A stretch of DNA of 64,000 bases from Citrobacter sp. wls619 (lineage in GTDB: Bacteria; Pseudomonadota; Gammaproteobacteria; Enterobacterales; Enterobacteriaceae), in contig NZ_SZXJ01000101.1 of the NCBI RefSeq assembly GCF_005281345.1, forward strand, positions 43,371 through 107,370. The letters are read 5' to 3'. Made by a program: the position numbers and the translations under genes. Below the pieces are notes generated by a model. The model was given only the letters and a program-made list of their open reading frames with translations, searched no databases and had not been told where the DNA came from. Within the stretch, counting starts at the first letter, position 1. Every line of letters starts with the position of its first letter. Below, piece by piece: positions 41,028-50,159 of this stretch.

Positions 41028-42491
41028 ATGTCTTTAGCAAAAGATAAAATATGGAAGTTATTGGCCCCATTGGTCGTAATGGGCGTCATGTTTCTTATCC
41101 CCGTTCCTGATGGAATGCCTCCACAGGCCTGGCACTACTTTGCCGTGTTTGTGGCGATGATCGTCGGTATGATCCTTGAGCCAATTCCGGCAACAGCGAT
41201 CAGCTTTATCGCCGTCACGATCTGCGTTATCGGCAGCAACTACCTGCTGTTTGATGCTTCCGAACTGGCCGATCCGGCGTTTAAAGCGGGTAAGCAAGCG
41301 CTGAAGTGGGGTCTGGCTGGCTTCTCCAGCACCACCGTGTGGTTGGTGTTCGGTGCGTTTATCTTCGCACTGGGTTATGAAGTCACCGGTCTGGGTCGTC
41401 GTATCGCACTGTTCCTGGTGAAATTCATGGGTAAACGTACCCTGACGCTGGGCTATGCGATTGTTATCATCGACATTCTGCTGGCGCCGTTTACACCGTC
41501 CAACACCGCGCGTACCGGTGGCACCGTGTTCCCGGTTATCAAAAACCTGCCGCCGCTGTTCAAATCCTTCCCTAACGATCCTTCCGCACGCCGTATCGGC
41601 GGATATCTGATGTGGATGATGGTTATCAGTACCAGCCTGAGCTCCTCGATGTTCGTTACCGGCGCTGCGCCAAACGTACTGGGTCTGGAATTCGTTAACA
41701 AAATCGCCGGCATTCAAATCAGCTGGTTGCAGTGGTTCCTCAGCTTCCTGCCGGTCGGTATTATTTTGCTGATCGTTGCTCCGTGGCTGTCTTACGTGCT
41801 GTACAAACCGGAAGTTACCCACAGTGCTGAAGTTGCCGCATGGGCCGGCGATGAACTGAAAACTATGGGTAAACTGACCCGTAAAGAGATGACGCTGATC
41901 GGTCTGGTCCTGCTCAGCCTGGGCCTGTGGGTATTTGGCGGCAAGCTGATTGACGCTACCGCAGTGGGTCTGCTGGCGGTCTCCCTGATGCTGGCTCTGC
42001 ATGTTGTACCGTGGAAAGACATTACTCGCTATAACAGCGCATGGAACACCCTGGTCAACCTGGCCACGCTGGTGGTAATGGCCAACGGTTTAACCCGTTC
42101 CGGTTTCATCGACTGGTTTGCCAACACCATGAGCACGCACCTGGAAGGTTTCTCGCCTAACGCGACCGTGATCGTTCTGGTGCTGGTGTTCTACTTTGCG
42201 CACTACCTGTTTGCCAGCCTTTCTGCGCACACCGCCACAATGCTGCCGGTTATTCTGGCGGTAGGTAAAGGCATCCCGGGCGTTCCGATGGAACATCTGT
42301 GTATCCTGCTGGTACTGTCCATCGGTATCATGGGCTGTCTGACTCCGTATGCCACTGGCCCTGGGGTTATCATCTATGGCTGTGGTTATGTGAAATCCAA
42401 AGACTATTGGCGTTTGGGTGCTATCTTCGGTGTCATCTACATCTCAATGCTTCTGCTGGTCGGCTGGCCGATTCTGGCAATGTGGAGCTAA
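41028..42491 (+). CDS. citT: Citrate/succinate antiporter CitT
   Basis: CitT imports citrate in exchange for succinate across the inner membrane (DASS family). The 487-residue protein has about 12 hydrophobic segments and conserved motifs such as TPSNTARTGG and ATGPGVIIYG. It closes the cit operon and is followed by a strong terminator. Confidence 0.97.
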   Translation: MSLAKDKIWKLLAPLVVMGVMFLIPVPDGMPPQAWHYFAVFVAMIVGMILEPIPATAISFIAVTICVIGSNYLLFDASELADPAFKAGKQALKWGLAGFSSTTVWLVFGAFIFALGYEVTGLGRRIALFLVKFMGKRTLTLGYAIVIIDILLAPFTPSNTARTGGTVFPVIKNLPPLFKSFPNDPSARRIGGYLMWMMVISTSLSSSMFVTGAAPNVLGLEFVNKIAGIQISWLQWFLSFLPVGIILLIVAPWLSYVLYKPEVTHSAEVAAWAGDELKTMGKLTRKEMTLIGLVLLSLGLWVFGGKLIDATAVGLLAVSLMLALHVVPWKDITRYNSAWNTLVNLATLVVMANGLTRSGFIDWFANTMSTHLEGFSPNATVIVLVLVFYFAHYLFASLSAHTATMLPVILAVGKGIPGVPMEHLCILLVLSIGIMGCLTPYATGPGVIIYGCGYVKSKDYWRLGAIFGVIYISMLLLVGWPILAMWS

Positions 42492-42532
42492 TCCGCACGC
42501 TTTACGCATAGTCAAAACACAGAGTTAAAATG

Positions 42533-42565
42533 ATGCCAGTCAGCTAAACCTGACTGGCATTTTTT
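42533..42565 (+). terminator. Terminator of the cit operon
   Basis: A perfect 11-bp stem ATGCCAGTCAG/CTGACTGGCAT with a six-base loop, then TTTTT. Confidence 0.93.
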
Positions 42566-42614
42566 ATGATTAAATAGATGATATTCAGAATTTATATAAG
42601 TGTCCGAATTTATC

Positions 42615-43421
42615 ATGACATCAACATGGCGTTCTTTTTCTTTACTGGCAGCGCTTCTGCTGCCGGTTTCTGCGGCTCAGGCCGATGAACTTCAGGCCAA
42701 ACAGTACGGCGATTTTGACCGCTACGTGCTGGCCCTCTCCTGGCAAACCGGTTTTTGTCAGAGTCAGCATGAGCGTAATCGTCAGGAGCCTGACGAATGT
42801 CGTCTGCAAAAAGAGACCGACAATAAAGTAGATTTTCTGACGGTTCATGGCCTGTGGCCCAGCCTGCCAAACTCAATTGCCGCCCGCGGTGTCGATAATC
42901 GTCGCTGGATGCGTTTTGGCTGTGCTACTCGCCCTATTCCCAACCTGCCAGAAGCCCGTGCCAGCCGGAAATGCGCGGCCCCAGAAACCGGTCTGTCACT
43001 GGAGAGTGCGGCGAAGTTAAGCGCCGTCATGCCCGGTGCTGGCGGAACATCCTGTCTGGAACGTTATGAATATGCCAAACATGGTGCCTGTTTTGGTTTT
43101 GATCCCGACGCGTACTTCGGCACCATGGTGCGGTTGAACAACGAGATTAAGAGTAGCGAGACGGGCAAGTTTCTGGCGGATAACTACGGCAAAACGGTTA
43201 GCCGTAGCGCATTTGACGCCGCATTCGCTAAAAACTGGGGCAAAGAGAATATCAAAGCAGTGAAGCTAAGTTGTCACGGCAACCCCGCTTATCTGACGGA
43301 GATCCAGTTTTCATTAAAAGCCGATGCCATCAACCAACCTTTATCCTCTCGTTCATTCCTGCCGCAACCGCATCCGGGTAACTGCGGTAAACAGTTTATT
43401 ATCGACAAAACGGGATACTAA
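42615..43421 (+). CDS. rna: Ribonuclease I (RNase T2 family, periplasmic)
   Basis: RNase I is a broad-specificity periplasmic endoribonuclease. The 268-residue precursor has a signal peptide ending SAAQA. The two T2 active-site motifs are TVHGLWPS (about 74-81) and YAKHGACF. Several cysteines match the disulfide pattern of the E. coli enzyme. I chose the ATG at 42615 because it opens the signal peptide and gives the family length, although no strong Shine-Dalgarno precedes it. Confidence 0.95.
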   Translation: MTSTWRSFSLLAALLLPVSAAQADELQAKQYGDFDRYVLALSWQTGFCQSQHERNRQEPDECRLQKETDNKVDFLTVHGLWPSLPNSIAARGVDNRRWMRFGCATRPIPNLPEARASRKCAAPETGLSLESAAKLSAVMPGAGGTSCLERYEYAKHGACFGFDPDAYFGTMVRLNNEIKSSETGKFLADNYGKTVSRSAFDAAFAKNWGKENIKAVKLSCHGNPAYLTEIQFSLKADAINQPLSSRSFLPQPHPGNCGKQFIIDKTGY

Positions 43422-43462
43422 ACAGGGAGACCGACGCGCACACCCGGCGTCGGTCTGACGGC

Positions 43463-44086
43463 TTAACGTTTTGGACGCGCATCCGGACGCACCAGGTCAA
43501 AGCGATGTGATTCATCAATTGAATAATACGCACTTGGCCCGCCCGCACGCAGTACCGGGTGCGCTTTCGCCGTCTGGTAGATGCCCTCTTCCAGCAACGT
43601 TTCATCAATGTGGATACCGACCACCTCACCCAATATCAGCCAGGTTTCAACAGGCGTGCCATCTGCGGCCGCCAGTTGTAGGCTCTGTGATAAGCGACAC
43701 TCGAAATTGACGGGGCTTTGTGCCACGCGCGGCACATTAACTATCCGACTCTCTGCTTTGCAAAGCCCTGCGGCAAAGAACTCATCCTGGCCGTGCGGCA
43801 GACTGGCCGACGTTTCGTTCATCGCACTGGCCAACTCAAGGGTGGTCAGGTTCCAGACAAACTCACCTGTTTCGATAATATTCTGCACACTGTCTTTCCA
43901 GCCGCTGCTGGCAAAACCGATAATCGGCGGATGATAGTTAAAGCAGTTAAAGAAACTGTACGGTGCCAGATTATGCCGACCGTTGCTGTCACTCGACGCA
44001 ATCCACCCGATAGGGCGCGGCCCAATAATGGCATTGAGCGGGTCATGTGGCAGGCCGTGTCCCTGTGACGGTTGATAGAAATACAT
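43463..44086 (-). CDS. Flavin reductase-like FMN-binding protein
   Basis: A 207-residue protein of the flavin reductase-like (PF01613-type) split-barrel family. The N-terminal GPRPIGWIASSD and the following NLAPYSFFNCFNYHPPIIGFAS are typical FMN-contact segments. Such proteins reduce or bind FMN for partner oxygenases, or are stand-alone flavoproteins; the substrate cannot be read here. It is not at this place in E. coli K-12. It is adjacent to, and co-oriented with, the hydrolase at 44183-45013 (96-bp gap), so the two may be co-transcribed. It converges on rna. Confidence 0.85.
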   Translation of the reverse strand: MYFYQPSQGHGLPHDPLNAIIGPRPIGWIASSDSNGRHNLAPYSFFNCFNYHPPIIGFASSGWKDSVQNIIETGEFVWNLTTLELASAMNETSASLPHGQDEFFAAGLCKAESRIVNVPRVAQSPVNFECRLSQSLQLAAADGTPVETWLILGEVVGIHIDETLLEEGIYQTAKAHPVLRAGGPSAYYSIDESHRFDLVRPDARPKR

Positions 44087-44182
44087 AGCGTTCCCTGTTG
44101 AAGTTAACGTCAGCGCAGCACAAATTATGCTTCGCTCATCCCCCTGGAAAAAGAAGATCAGCGTAGAACAATCTGCTAACGA

Positions 44183-45013
44183 TTACGACTGAATAAAGTT
44201 GAGCAGGTCACCGTTGATCTGTTGCTTATGGGTGGTGCAAATACCGTGAGATCCACCGGCATACACCTTCAACTGCGCATCTGGTAGGATTTCTGCCGCG
44301 ACCTTACCGCAGGTTTCAAACGGGACAATCTGATCGTCGTCACCATGGATCACCAACGTCGGGATGGTCATTTTTTTGAGATCTTCACGCAAGTCTGTTT
44401 CCGAGAACGCATGGATACAGTCGTACAGTGCTTTGATTGATCCTTGTAAGCCCTGTTCGACAAAACTTTCACGGACCGCCTTCGACTCCTTTGCGCCCGG
44501 TCGATTGTAGCCATAGAATGCGGCCGTCAGCTCATAGAAAAAGGCAGCACGATCGTTCACAACGCCTTCACGAATGCCATCAAACACCTCCTTAGGTACA
44601 CCATTCGGGTTAAAGTCGGTTTTGATCATGATGGGCGTTACCGCACCAATGAGTACCGCTTTTGCTACCCTCTGCGTCCCATGGCGGCCAATATAACGAG
44701 CAACTTCGCCACCGCCGGTAGAGTGCCCGACATGCACAGCATCTTTGAGATTGAGATACGCGGTAAGTTCGGCCAAATCGTCAGCATACTGATCCATATT
44801 GTGGCCATCCCAGGACTGGGCCGAACGCCCGTGCCCCCGTCTGTCATGGGCTATCACACGAAATCCTTTCGACCCGAGAAACAGCATCTGATCTTCAAAC
44901 GCATCTGCGGTCAGCGGCCAACCATGGCTGAACACAATGGGCTGGCCGCTTCCCCAGTCTTTGAAATGCAAATAACTGCCATCTTTTAAGGTAAGTTTGT
45001 CGTACTGGCTCAT
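44183..45013 (-). CDS. Alpha/beta hydrolase (non-haem haloperoxidase/esterase type)
   Basis: A 276-residue alpha/beta-hydrolase fold protein. The nucleophile serine is in VGHSTGGGEVARY (about 95-107), the acid in HGDDDQIVP and the histidine in YAGGSHGICT. The RRGHGRS motif and the overall pattern match bacterial cofactor-free chloroperoxidases, which act as esterases or perhydrolases. AGGAG sits six bases before the ATG at 45013; the longer open frame has no support. No signal peptide, so it is cytosolic. The gene is inserted between rna and rnk relative to K-12. Confidence 0.88.
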   Translation of the reverse strand: MSQYDKLTLKDGSYLHFKDWGSGQPIVFSHGWPLTADAFEDQMLFLGSKGFRVIAHDRRGHGRSAQSWDGHNMDQYADDLAELTAYLNLKDAVHVGHSTGGGEVARYIGRHGTQRVAKAVLIGAVTPIMIKTDFNPNGVPKEVFDGIREGVVNDRAAFFYELTAAFYGYNRPGAKESKAVRESFVEQGLQGSIKALYDCIHAFSETDLREDLKKMTIPTLVIHGDDDQIVPFETCGKVAAEILPDAQLKVYAGGSHGICTTHKQQINGDLLNFIQS

Positions 45014-45149
45014 GAGATCTCCTGTCGAGGAACACTGAGTTGTCGTGGCGCGCCCGCAGCGAGCGCTTAAAAAGCATAATGCAAATTTGAGAACGATCAC
45101 GTTTTTTGCCACCCCCTTCATCTGCAGCAATATTGATGATTTGCCTGAA

Positions 45150-45165
45150 TGTGAACTAAATCACT
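45150..45165 (+). promoter_or_regulatory. CRP site upstream of rnk
   Basis: TGTGA-N6-TCACT matches nine of ten CRP core positions. A TATCAT -10-like box at 45188-45193 would put the transcription start near 45199, leaving the site centred near -41.5, a class II arrangement. Binding is inferred. Confidence 0.55.
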
Positions 45166-45203
45166 TCAAACCAGGGGTAAGTCTCAGTATCATCATAAAA
45201 GCT

Positions 45204-45238
45204 AAACCCTTGCCGCCTGACGGTGAGGGTTTTCTTTT
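45204..45238 (+). terminator. rnk leader terminator/attenuator
   Basis: A 12-bp stem AAACCCTTGCCG/CGGTGAGGGTTT with loop CCTGA, then a T-rich tract (TTTTCTTTT), ends about 48 bp before rnk on the same strand. No plus-strand gene lies between rna and here, so it is best read as a leader terminator. A 'rnk leader' attenuator with a Rho-independent end has been predicted bioinformatically in gammaproteobacteria. Confidence 0.7.
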
Positions 45239-45286
45239 GGGATTATTTACCTGCGCATCCGCAGTATCGACGACATGGAGTAATAA

Positions 45287-45697
45287 ATGTCCAGACCAAC
45301 TATTATCATTAACGACCTCGATGCGGAACGCATTGACCGCCTGTTGGAGCAACCTGCGTTTGCTGGTTTACCGATAGCGGACGCATTAAACGCTGAACTG
45401 GATCGCGCCCAAATGTGTTCCCCGGAAACCATGCCGCACGACGTGGTAACCATGAACAGCCGCGTGAAATTCCGCAATCTGAGCGATGGCGAAGTGCGTG
45501 TACGTACCCTGGTATATCCGGCCAATATGACTGACAGCAGTACACAGCTTTCGGTAATGGCGCCAGTCGGTGCAGCGCTTCTGGGTCTGCGCGTTGGCGA
45601 TACGATCCATTGGGACTTACCGGGCGGTACATCGACCCACCTCGAAGTCATCGAGCTTGAGTACCAGCCTGAAGCTGCAGGCGACTACCTGCGCTAA
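45287..45697 (+). CDS. rnk: Regulator of nucleoside diphosphate kinase Rnk
   Basis: Rnk is a GreA/GreB-like protein that binds RNA polymerase and affects Ndk levels. The 136-residue protein has a short N-terminal helical part and a GreA/B C-terminal domain (about 50-133) with [20 protein letters not shown] precedes the ATG. Its leader carries a CRP-like site and an attenuator-like hairpin. Confidence 0.96.
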   Translation: MSRPTIIINDLDAERIDRLLEQPAFAGLPIADALNAELDRAQMCSPETMPHDVVTMNSRVKFRNLSDGEVRVRTLVYPANMTDSSTQLSVMAPVGAALLGLRVGDTIHWDLPGGTSTHLEVIELEYQPEAAGDYLR

Positions 45698-45893
45698 CTC
45701 TGTCTTATCAAAGCGACTCGCTTTATCTTACAGGGGATGCATCCGCATCCTCTTTCCGCTTCACCCCCTGCTGTCTTTCATTTACTACACGTCCTTTTCT
45801 CCTGTTCGCAAAACATAAATCTGTGTCGTGACTGACAGAATCATTTTTAATACTATGCTGTTATGTGTTCATGTAATGACAAGGAGAATGTTT

Positions 45894-46322
45894 ATGTACA
45901 ACACAATCATAATGCCTGTTGATGTATTCGAAATGGAACTGAGCGACAAGGCTGTTCGCCATGCAGAATTTCTGGCACAAGATAAAGGGGTGATCCATCT
46001 GCTGCATGTGCTCCCGGGTTCCGCCAGTCTGAGTCTGCACCGTTTTGCCGCTGACGTTCGTCGTTTTGAAGAGCATCTGCAACACGAAGCGGAAACCCGT
46101 CTGCAAACGATGGTCGGTCACTTCAGTATCGATCCTTCCCGCATTAAGCAGCACGTTCGCTTTGGTAGCGTGCGTGATGTGGTAAACGAATTGGGTGAAG
46201 AGTTGAATGCAGATGTGGTGGTCATCGGATCACGCAACCCATCAATCAGCACTCATCTGCTCGGATCTAACGCCTCCAGCGTTGTCCGCCACGCTACCTT
46301 ACCGGTGCTGGTCGTTCGCTAA
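45894..46322 (+). CDS. uspG: Universal stress protein UspG
   Basis: A UspA-family stress protein of the ATP-binding class, 142 residues from the ATG at 45894. It shows the nucleotide-binding pattern [18 protein letters not shown] near the C-terminus. AAGGAG at 45881-45886 is compatible with the ATG at 45888 or 45894; the family start ([12 protein letters not shown]) favours the latter. The frame opens 22 codons earlier without support. Confidence 0.95.
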   Translation: MYNTIIMPVDVFEMELSDKAVRHAEFLAQDKGVIHLLHVLPGSASLSLHRFAADVRRFEEHLQHEAETRLQTMVGHFSIDPSRIKQHVRFGSVRDVVNELGEELNADVVVIGSRNPSISTHLLGSNASSVVRHATLPVLVVR

Positions 46323-46327
46323 TAAAA

Positions 46328-46355
46328 AAAGAGGCTACCTTCCGGTAGCCTCTTT
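46328..46355. terminator. Bidirectional terminator between uspG and ahpF
   Basis: AAAGAGGCTACC/GGTAGCCTCTTT with loop TTCC is preceded by an A-run and followed by T/C. It serves uspG on the plus strand, and on the minus strand the A-run becomes a good T-tract for ahpF. Confidence 0.88.
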
Positions 46356-46377
46356 CTCCTACAAACCAATGATATCC

Positions 46378-46412
46378 CATTTGTAGGCCCGATATGCTTG
46401 TGCTATCGGGCA
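46378..46412. repeat. Partial REP-like palindrome
   Basis: TTTGTAGGCCCGATATGC...GCTATCGGGCATTTC resembles a shortened REP unit just downstream of ahpF. Confidence 0.45.
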
Positions 46413-46444
46413 TTTCGCTTCTTTTGCAGGTGAGTCTTACTTTC

Positions 46445-48010
46445 TTATACGGTTGTGGTGCGAATCAGATAATCAAAAGAGCTCAGAGACGCTTTCGCGC
46501 CCTCGCCAGTGGCGATGATGATCTGCTTGTACGGTACGGTTGTACAATCCCCCGCAGCAAAGACCCCCTTCACGCTGGTCTCGCACTTGGCATCAATGAT
46601 TATTTCACCCATGCGGTTACGCTCAACGGCACCTTCCAGCCAGTTCGTATTCGGCAACAGGCCAATCTGCACAAAGATACCCGCCAGTTCTACATTGTGG
46701 ATATCACCGCTGACGCGGTCACGATACTCCAGACCGGTGACTTTACTGCCGTCGCCTTTCACTTCCGTGGTTTGTGCATTCAGAATAATGTCGACGTTTT
46801 TCAGACTGCGGACTTTATTCTGCAAAACCTGATCGGCCTTCATTTCCGGGGCAAATTCCAGCAACGTCACGTGCTCGACGATACCCGCCAGGTCGATAGC
46901 CGCTTCAACACCCGAGTTACCGCCACCAATCACCGCGACGCGCTTGCCTTTAAACAGCGGGCCATCACAGTGCGGGCAGTAGGTTACGCCCTTGGTACGA
47001 TACTGATCTTCACCCGGAACATTCATGTTGCGCCATTTTGCGCCGGTAGCAATGATGATGCTACGTGCTTTCAACACCGCGCCGGAAGCCGTTTCAATCT
47101 GATGCAAACCACCTTCCTGAGCTGCCGGAACCAGTTTGCTCGCACTCTGGCTATCAATGACATCAACATCGTAATCATCAACGTGGGCTTTCAGTGCGCC
47201 AGCCAGTTTCTGGCCTTCGGTTTTCGGTACAGAGATGTAGTTTTCGATATCAACGGTATCAAGAACCTGACCGCCAAAGCGTTCGCCCATCAGACCGGTG
47301 CGAATACCTTTACGTGCAGAGTACACCGCAGCCGCTGCCCCGGCAGGACCCGAACCGACGATCAGCACATCGTAAGCATCACGCTGATTCAACTCTTCCG
47401 CTGCGCGTTTTTCTGCGCCCGTATCCACTTTCGCGACGATTTCGGTCAGCGTCATGCGGCCCTGGCCAAACTCTTTACCGTTCATATAGACCGCCGGAAC
47501 GCCCATGACGTTACGGTCAGTAATTTCGTTCTGGAATGTGCCGCCATCAATCGCCGTATGCTTGATACGCGGATTCAGCACGGACATCAGGTTCAGCGCT
47601 TGCACCACATCCGGGCAGTTATGGCAGGACAGTGAATAATAGGTTTCGAACTCAAAGTCCCCGTCGAGGTCGCGGATCTGCTCCAGCAGTGACTGGGCCT
47701 CTTTTGACGGATGACCGCCCGTCCACAACAGCGCCAGAACCAGAGAGGTAAACTCATGGCCCAATGGAGAGCCGGCAAAACGTGGCCCCTGGTGAGAGCC
47801 CGGGTTGGTTATCAGGAACGATGGCTTACGTACGGCCAGCGTATTGTCTTCTTTAAAGGTGACTTTTTCTGACAGTTCAGCAATTTCAGTCAGCAGTTCC
47901 TTGATTTCTGCCGATTTAGCGCTGTCATCCAGCGTAGCAATCAGCTCAACAGGTTTGGTCAGTTTCTCAAGATAAGCCTTGAGCTGGGTTTTCATATTTG
48001 TGTCGAGCAT
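46445..48010 (-). CDS. ahpF: Alkyl hydroperoxide reductase flavoprotein subunit
   Basis: AhpF passes electrons from NADH through FAD and two disulfides to AhpC. The 521-residue protein has the N-terminal thioredoxin-fold motif CHNC (C129, C132). The FAD-binding [10 protein letters not shown] follows near 220, and the active-site CPHC (about C345, C348) lies in the thioredoxin-reductase-like part. The start at 48010 follows GGGAAGAATA; the frame opens 24 codons earlier inside the ahpC-ahpF spacer. Confidence 0.98.
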   Translation of the reverse strand: MLDTNMKTQLKAYLEKLTKPVELIATLDDSAKSAEIKELLTEIAELSEKVTFKEDNTLAVRKPSFLITNPGSHQGPRFAGSPLGHEFTSLVLALLWTGGHPSKEAQSLLEQIRDLDGDFEFETYYSLSCHNCPDVVQALNLMSVLNPRIKHTAIDGGTFQNEITDRNVMGVPAVYMNGKEFGQGRMTLTEIVAKVDTGAEKRAAEELNQRDAYDVLIVGSGPAGAAAAVYSARKGIRTGLMGERFGGQVLDTVDIENYISVPKTEGQKLAGALKAHVDDYDVDVIDSQSASKLVPAAQEGGLHQIETASGAVLKARSIIIATGAKWRNMNVPGEDQYRTKGVTYCPHCDGPLFKGKRVAVIGGGNSGVEAAIDLAGIVEHVTLLEFAPEMKADQVLQNKVRSLKNVDIILNAQTTEVKGDGSKVTGLEYRDRVSGDIHNVELAGIFVQIGLLPNTNWLEGAVERNRMGEIIIDAKCETSVKGVFAAGDCTTVPYKQIIIATGEGAKASLSSFDYLIRTTTV

Positions 48011-48137
48011 TATTCTTCCCTCTCTGAAAACATCATCATGCAAGCCGAATTCGTTCAGGCAGTCTGAATACGTTTGCATCATGGTGTTGGAATAAAACGG
48101 GCGCGACGCACCCGCTTAAGGATTAATTCGCAAGAAT

Positions 48138-48248
48138 TTCGTGTTACAGGCAGGCGGTAAGCTTATGAATCCCCGGGAGCTTACATAAGTAAGTGACCGG
48201 GGTGATTAAGCGTAGCCAACGCACCTGTAGCGCGAAAGGCGTAGCGAA
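48138..48248. repeat. ERIC element between ahpC and ahpF
   Basis: ATGAATCCCCGGGAGCTTAC, then ATAAGTAAGTGACCGGGGTG, matches the two ERIC-PCR primer sites almost exactly, with the usual right flank (GTAGCCAACGCACCTGTAGC). It starts about 128 bp before ahpF and abuts the ahpC stop codon (48251-48253), so it is part of the ahpCF transcript. Confidence 0.92.
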
Positions 48249-48250
48249 TT

Positions 48251-48814
48251 TTAGATTTTACCAACCAGGTCCAGGGACGGAGCCAGAGTTGCTTCGCCTT
48301 CTTTCCACTTAGCCGGGCAAACTTCACCTGGGTGGGAAGCGACATACTGTGCAGCTTTAATTTTGCGCAGCAGGTCAGACGCATCACGGCCGATACCTTC
48401 AGCGGTAACTTCGATTGCCTGGATGATACCCTGCGGGTCAACAACAAATGTTGCACGGTCAGCCAGACCTTCATCTTCACGCATGTTGTCGAAGTTACGG
48501 GTCAGGGCGCCAGTCGGGTCGCCGATCATCGCATATTTGATTTTCGCGATGGTTTCAGAGCTGCTGTGCCATGCTTTGTGAGTAAAGTGAGTGTCGGTAG
48601 AAACAGAGTAAACGTCCACGCCCAGTTTCTGCAGTTCTTCGTAATGGTCAGCAACGTCGCCCAGCTCGGTCGGACATACGAACGTAAAATCAGCCGGGTA
48701 GAAGAAGAAGACACTCCAACGACCTTCGGTATCTTTCTCGGTTACTTCGATGAACTCACCGTTTTTGAACGCCTGGTTTTTGAAAGGTTTAATTTTGGTA
48801 TTAATCAAAGACAT
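48251..48814 (-). CDS. ahpC: Alkyl hydroperoxide reductase peroxiredoxin subunit
   Basis: A typical 2-Cys peroxiredoxin that reduces organic peroxides and hydrogen peroxide. The 187-residue protein has peroxidatic C47 (FTFVCPTE) and resolving C166 (VCPAKW). GGAGG precedes the ATG. The promoter region upstream (48815-48950) contains the dyad GATAAGG-N12-CCTTTATC at 48864-48890, a possible regulator site; I could not confirm an OxyR match. Confidence 0.98.
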   Translation of the reverse strand: MSLINTKIKPFKNQAFKNGEFIEVTEKDTEGRWSVFFFYPADFTFVCPTELGDVADHYEELQKLGVDVYSVSTDTHFTHKAWHSSSETIAKIKYAMIGDPTGALTRNFDNMREDEGLADRATFVVDPQGIIQAIEVTAEGIGRDASDLLRKIKAAQYVASHPGEVCPAKWKEGEATLAPSLDLVGKI

Positions 48815-48951
48815 CTGTACTTCCTCCGTGTTTTCGTTGAGGGATAAGTTAACGAAAATTATTGATAAGGGCTAATGCGTTTCCTTTATCAAATCAATAA
48901 GCGTTAACTAACAACCGACTCAACCGCATGTTGTAAACCCTATTCTAAAAG

Positions 48952-48979
48952 TAAAAAAGGCTCCCTTTGCAGGGAGCCT
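48952..48979 (-). terminator. Minus-strand terminator upstream of ahpC
   Basis: The perfect 9-bp stem AGGCTCCCT/AGGGAGCCT with loop GCAA, read on the minus strand, is followed by a T-run. It lies about 140 bp upstream of the ahpC start, pointing the same way, so it must end a separate transcript or protect the ahpC promoter from one. Confidence 0.8.
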
Positions 48980-49142
48980 CATTACCCGAGTTACCCGCAA
49001 GTAACTTCAGTGCCAGCAGAACTGGCTATGTGTTGCGCTCTACATTACCTTAACCAAGGTTGTAACAGCGATTGGGATTACATCACCCAACTACCGAAAG
49101 GGCAATCGACAGACTGTCGATCTTACCTATGGCTGCGATAGG
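48952..49142 (-). ncRNA. Putative structured RNA between ahpC and dsbG
   Basis: Seven short inverted repeats follow each other in about 190 bp. The arms are at 48958/48979, 48989/49006, 49012/49026, 49047/49060, 49072/49090, 49105/49121 and 49126/49142 (outer ends). The last one on the minus strand is an intrinsic terminator. No credible ORF is present. A -10-like TATAAA lies on the minus strand at 49173-49178, without a good -35. The density of stems suggests a structured sRNA; I do not recognise the family. Confidence 0.4.
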
Positions 49143-49188
49143 TTTTGCAACTTAACTCCCTTTCCTTCTAATTTTATAAGGAAAATCA

Positions 49189-49935
49189 ATGTTTAAACGT
49201 ACATTACTCTTAGCTCTGCTCCCTGCTGTCGTCCACGCTGAAGAGCTTCCTGCCCCCGTTAAAGCGATTGAGAAACAGGGCATTACGATTCTGAAGTCGT
49301 TCGACGCGCCGGGGGGCATGAAAGGTTATCTGGGCAAATATCAGGACATGGGGGTCACTATCTATGTCACGCCTGATGGAAAACAGGCGATCTCCGGCTA
49401 TATGTATAACGAGAAAGGTGAAAACCTGAGTAATGCGCTGATAGAAAAAGAAATCTATGCACCTGCAGGGCGCGAGATGTGGCAACGAATGGAAAAAGCG
49501 TCGTGGATTCTGGACGGCAAAAAAGATGCGCCTGTTATTGTGTATGTGTTTGCCGATCCATTCTGCCCGTACTGTAAACAGTTCTGGCAACAGGCACGCC
49601 CGTGGGTTGAGTCCGGCAACGTTCAATTGCGCACGCTGTTGGTCGGCGTGATTAAACCCGAAAGTCCCGCAACCGCTGCGGCCATTCTGGCAAGCAAGGA
49701 TCCCGCTAAAACCTGGCACGACTATGAAGCCTCCGGCGGTAAAATGACGCTGACACTGCCAGCAACCCCGCCTGCCGAGCAAATGAAGACGCTGAATATC
49801 AACCAAAAACTAATGGACGACTTAGGCGCCAATGTCACGCCTGCCATTTATTACATGAGCAAAGATAATACCCTGCAACAGGCAGTCGGTTTACCCGATA
49901 AAGAGAAACTGGATATTATCATGGGAGCCAAATAA
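49189..49935 (+). CDS. dsbG: Periplasmic thiol:disulfide interchange protein DsbG
   Basis: DsbG protects single cysteines from sulfenylation in the periplasm and has isomerase-type activity. The 248-residue precursor has a 17-residue signal peptide ending VVHA, an N-terminal dimerisation domain and a thioredoxin domain with CPYC (C126, C129). It is divergent from ahpC, and both belong to the OxyR response in E. coli. ATAAGGA precedes the ATG. Confidence 0.97.
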   Translation: MFKRTLLLALLPAVVHAEELPAPVKAIEKQGITILKSFDAPGGMKGYLGKYQDMGVTIYVTPDGKQAISGYMYNEKGENLSNALIEKEIYAPAGREMWQRMEKASWILDGKKDAPVIVYVFADPFCPYCKQFWQQARPWVESGNVQLRTLLVGVIKPESPATAAAILASKDPAKTWHDYEASGGKMTLTLPATPPAEQMKTLNINQKLMDDLGANVTPAIYYMSKDNTLQQAVGLPDKEKLDIIMGAK

Positions 49936-50159
49936 ATATACGCAACGAATGATTGATATTGTTTCCATATCAATCATTCTTCTTTTCCATATCAATTACC
50001 CCATTAGCACTTTTTACCGAAAAAATAACCCTACCTGTGCTATTTTAGCAGCAGTTAACTATTCATTAAGTTTTACATGCATATGTAGTGGTAATGTGTC
50101 GCAACTCATATATAACAAAATTAAATACTTCACAACCAAACTAAAACAGGAATTAGCGT

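Noticed and set aside
41058-42002. A 314-codon minus-strand frame opposite citT
   Set aside because: Same pattern: an extremely polar shadow of a hydrophobic transporter gene.
46394-47635. A 413-codon plus-strand frame opposite ahpF
   Set aside because: It lies wholly within the conserved ahpF coding region on the other strand and its translation looks like no known family.
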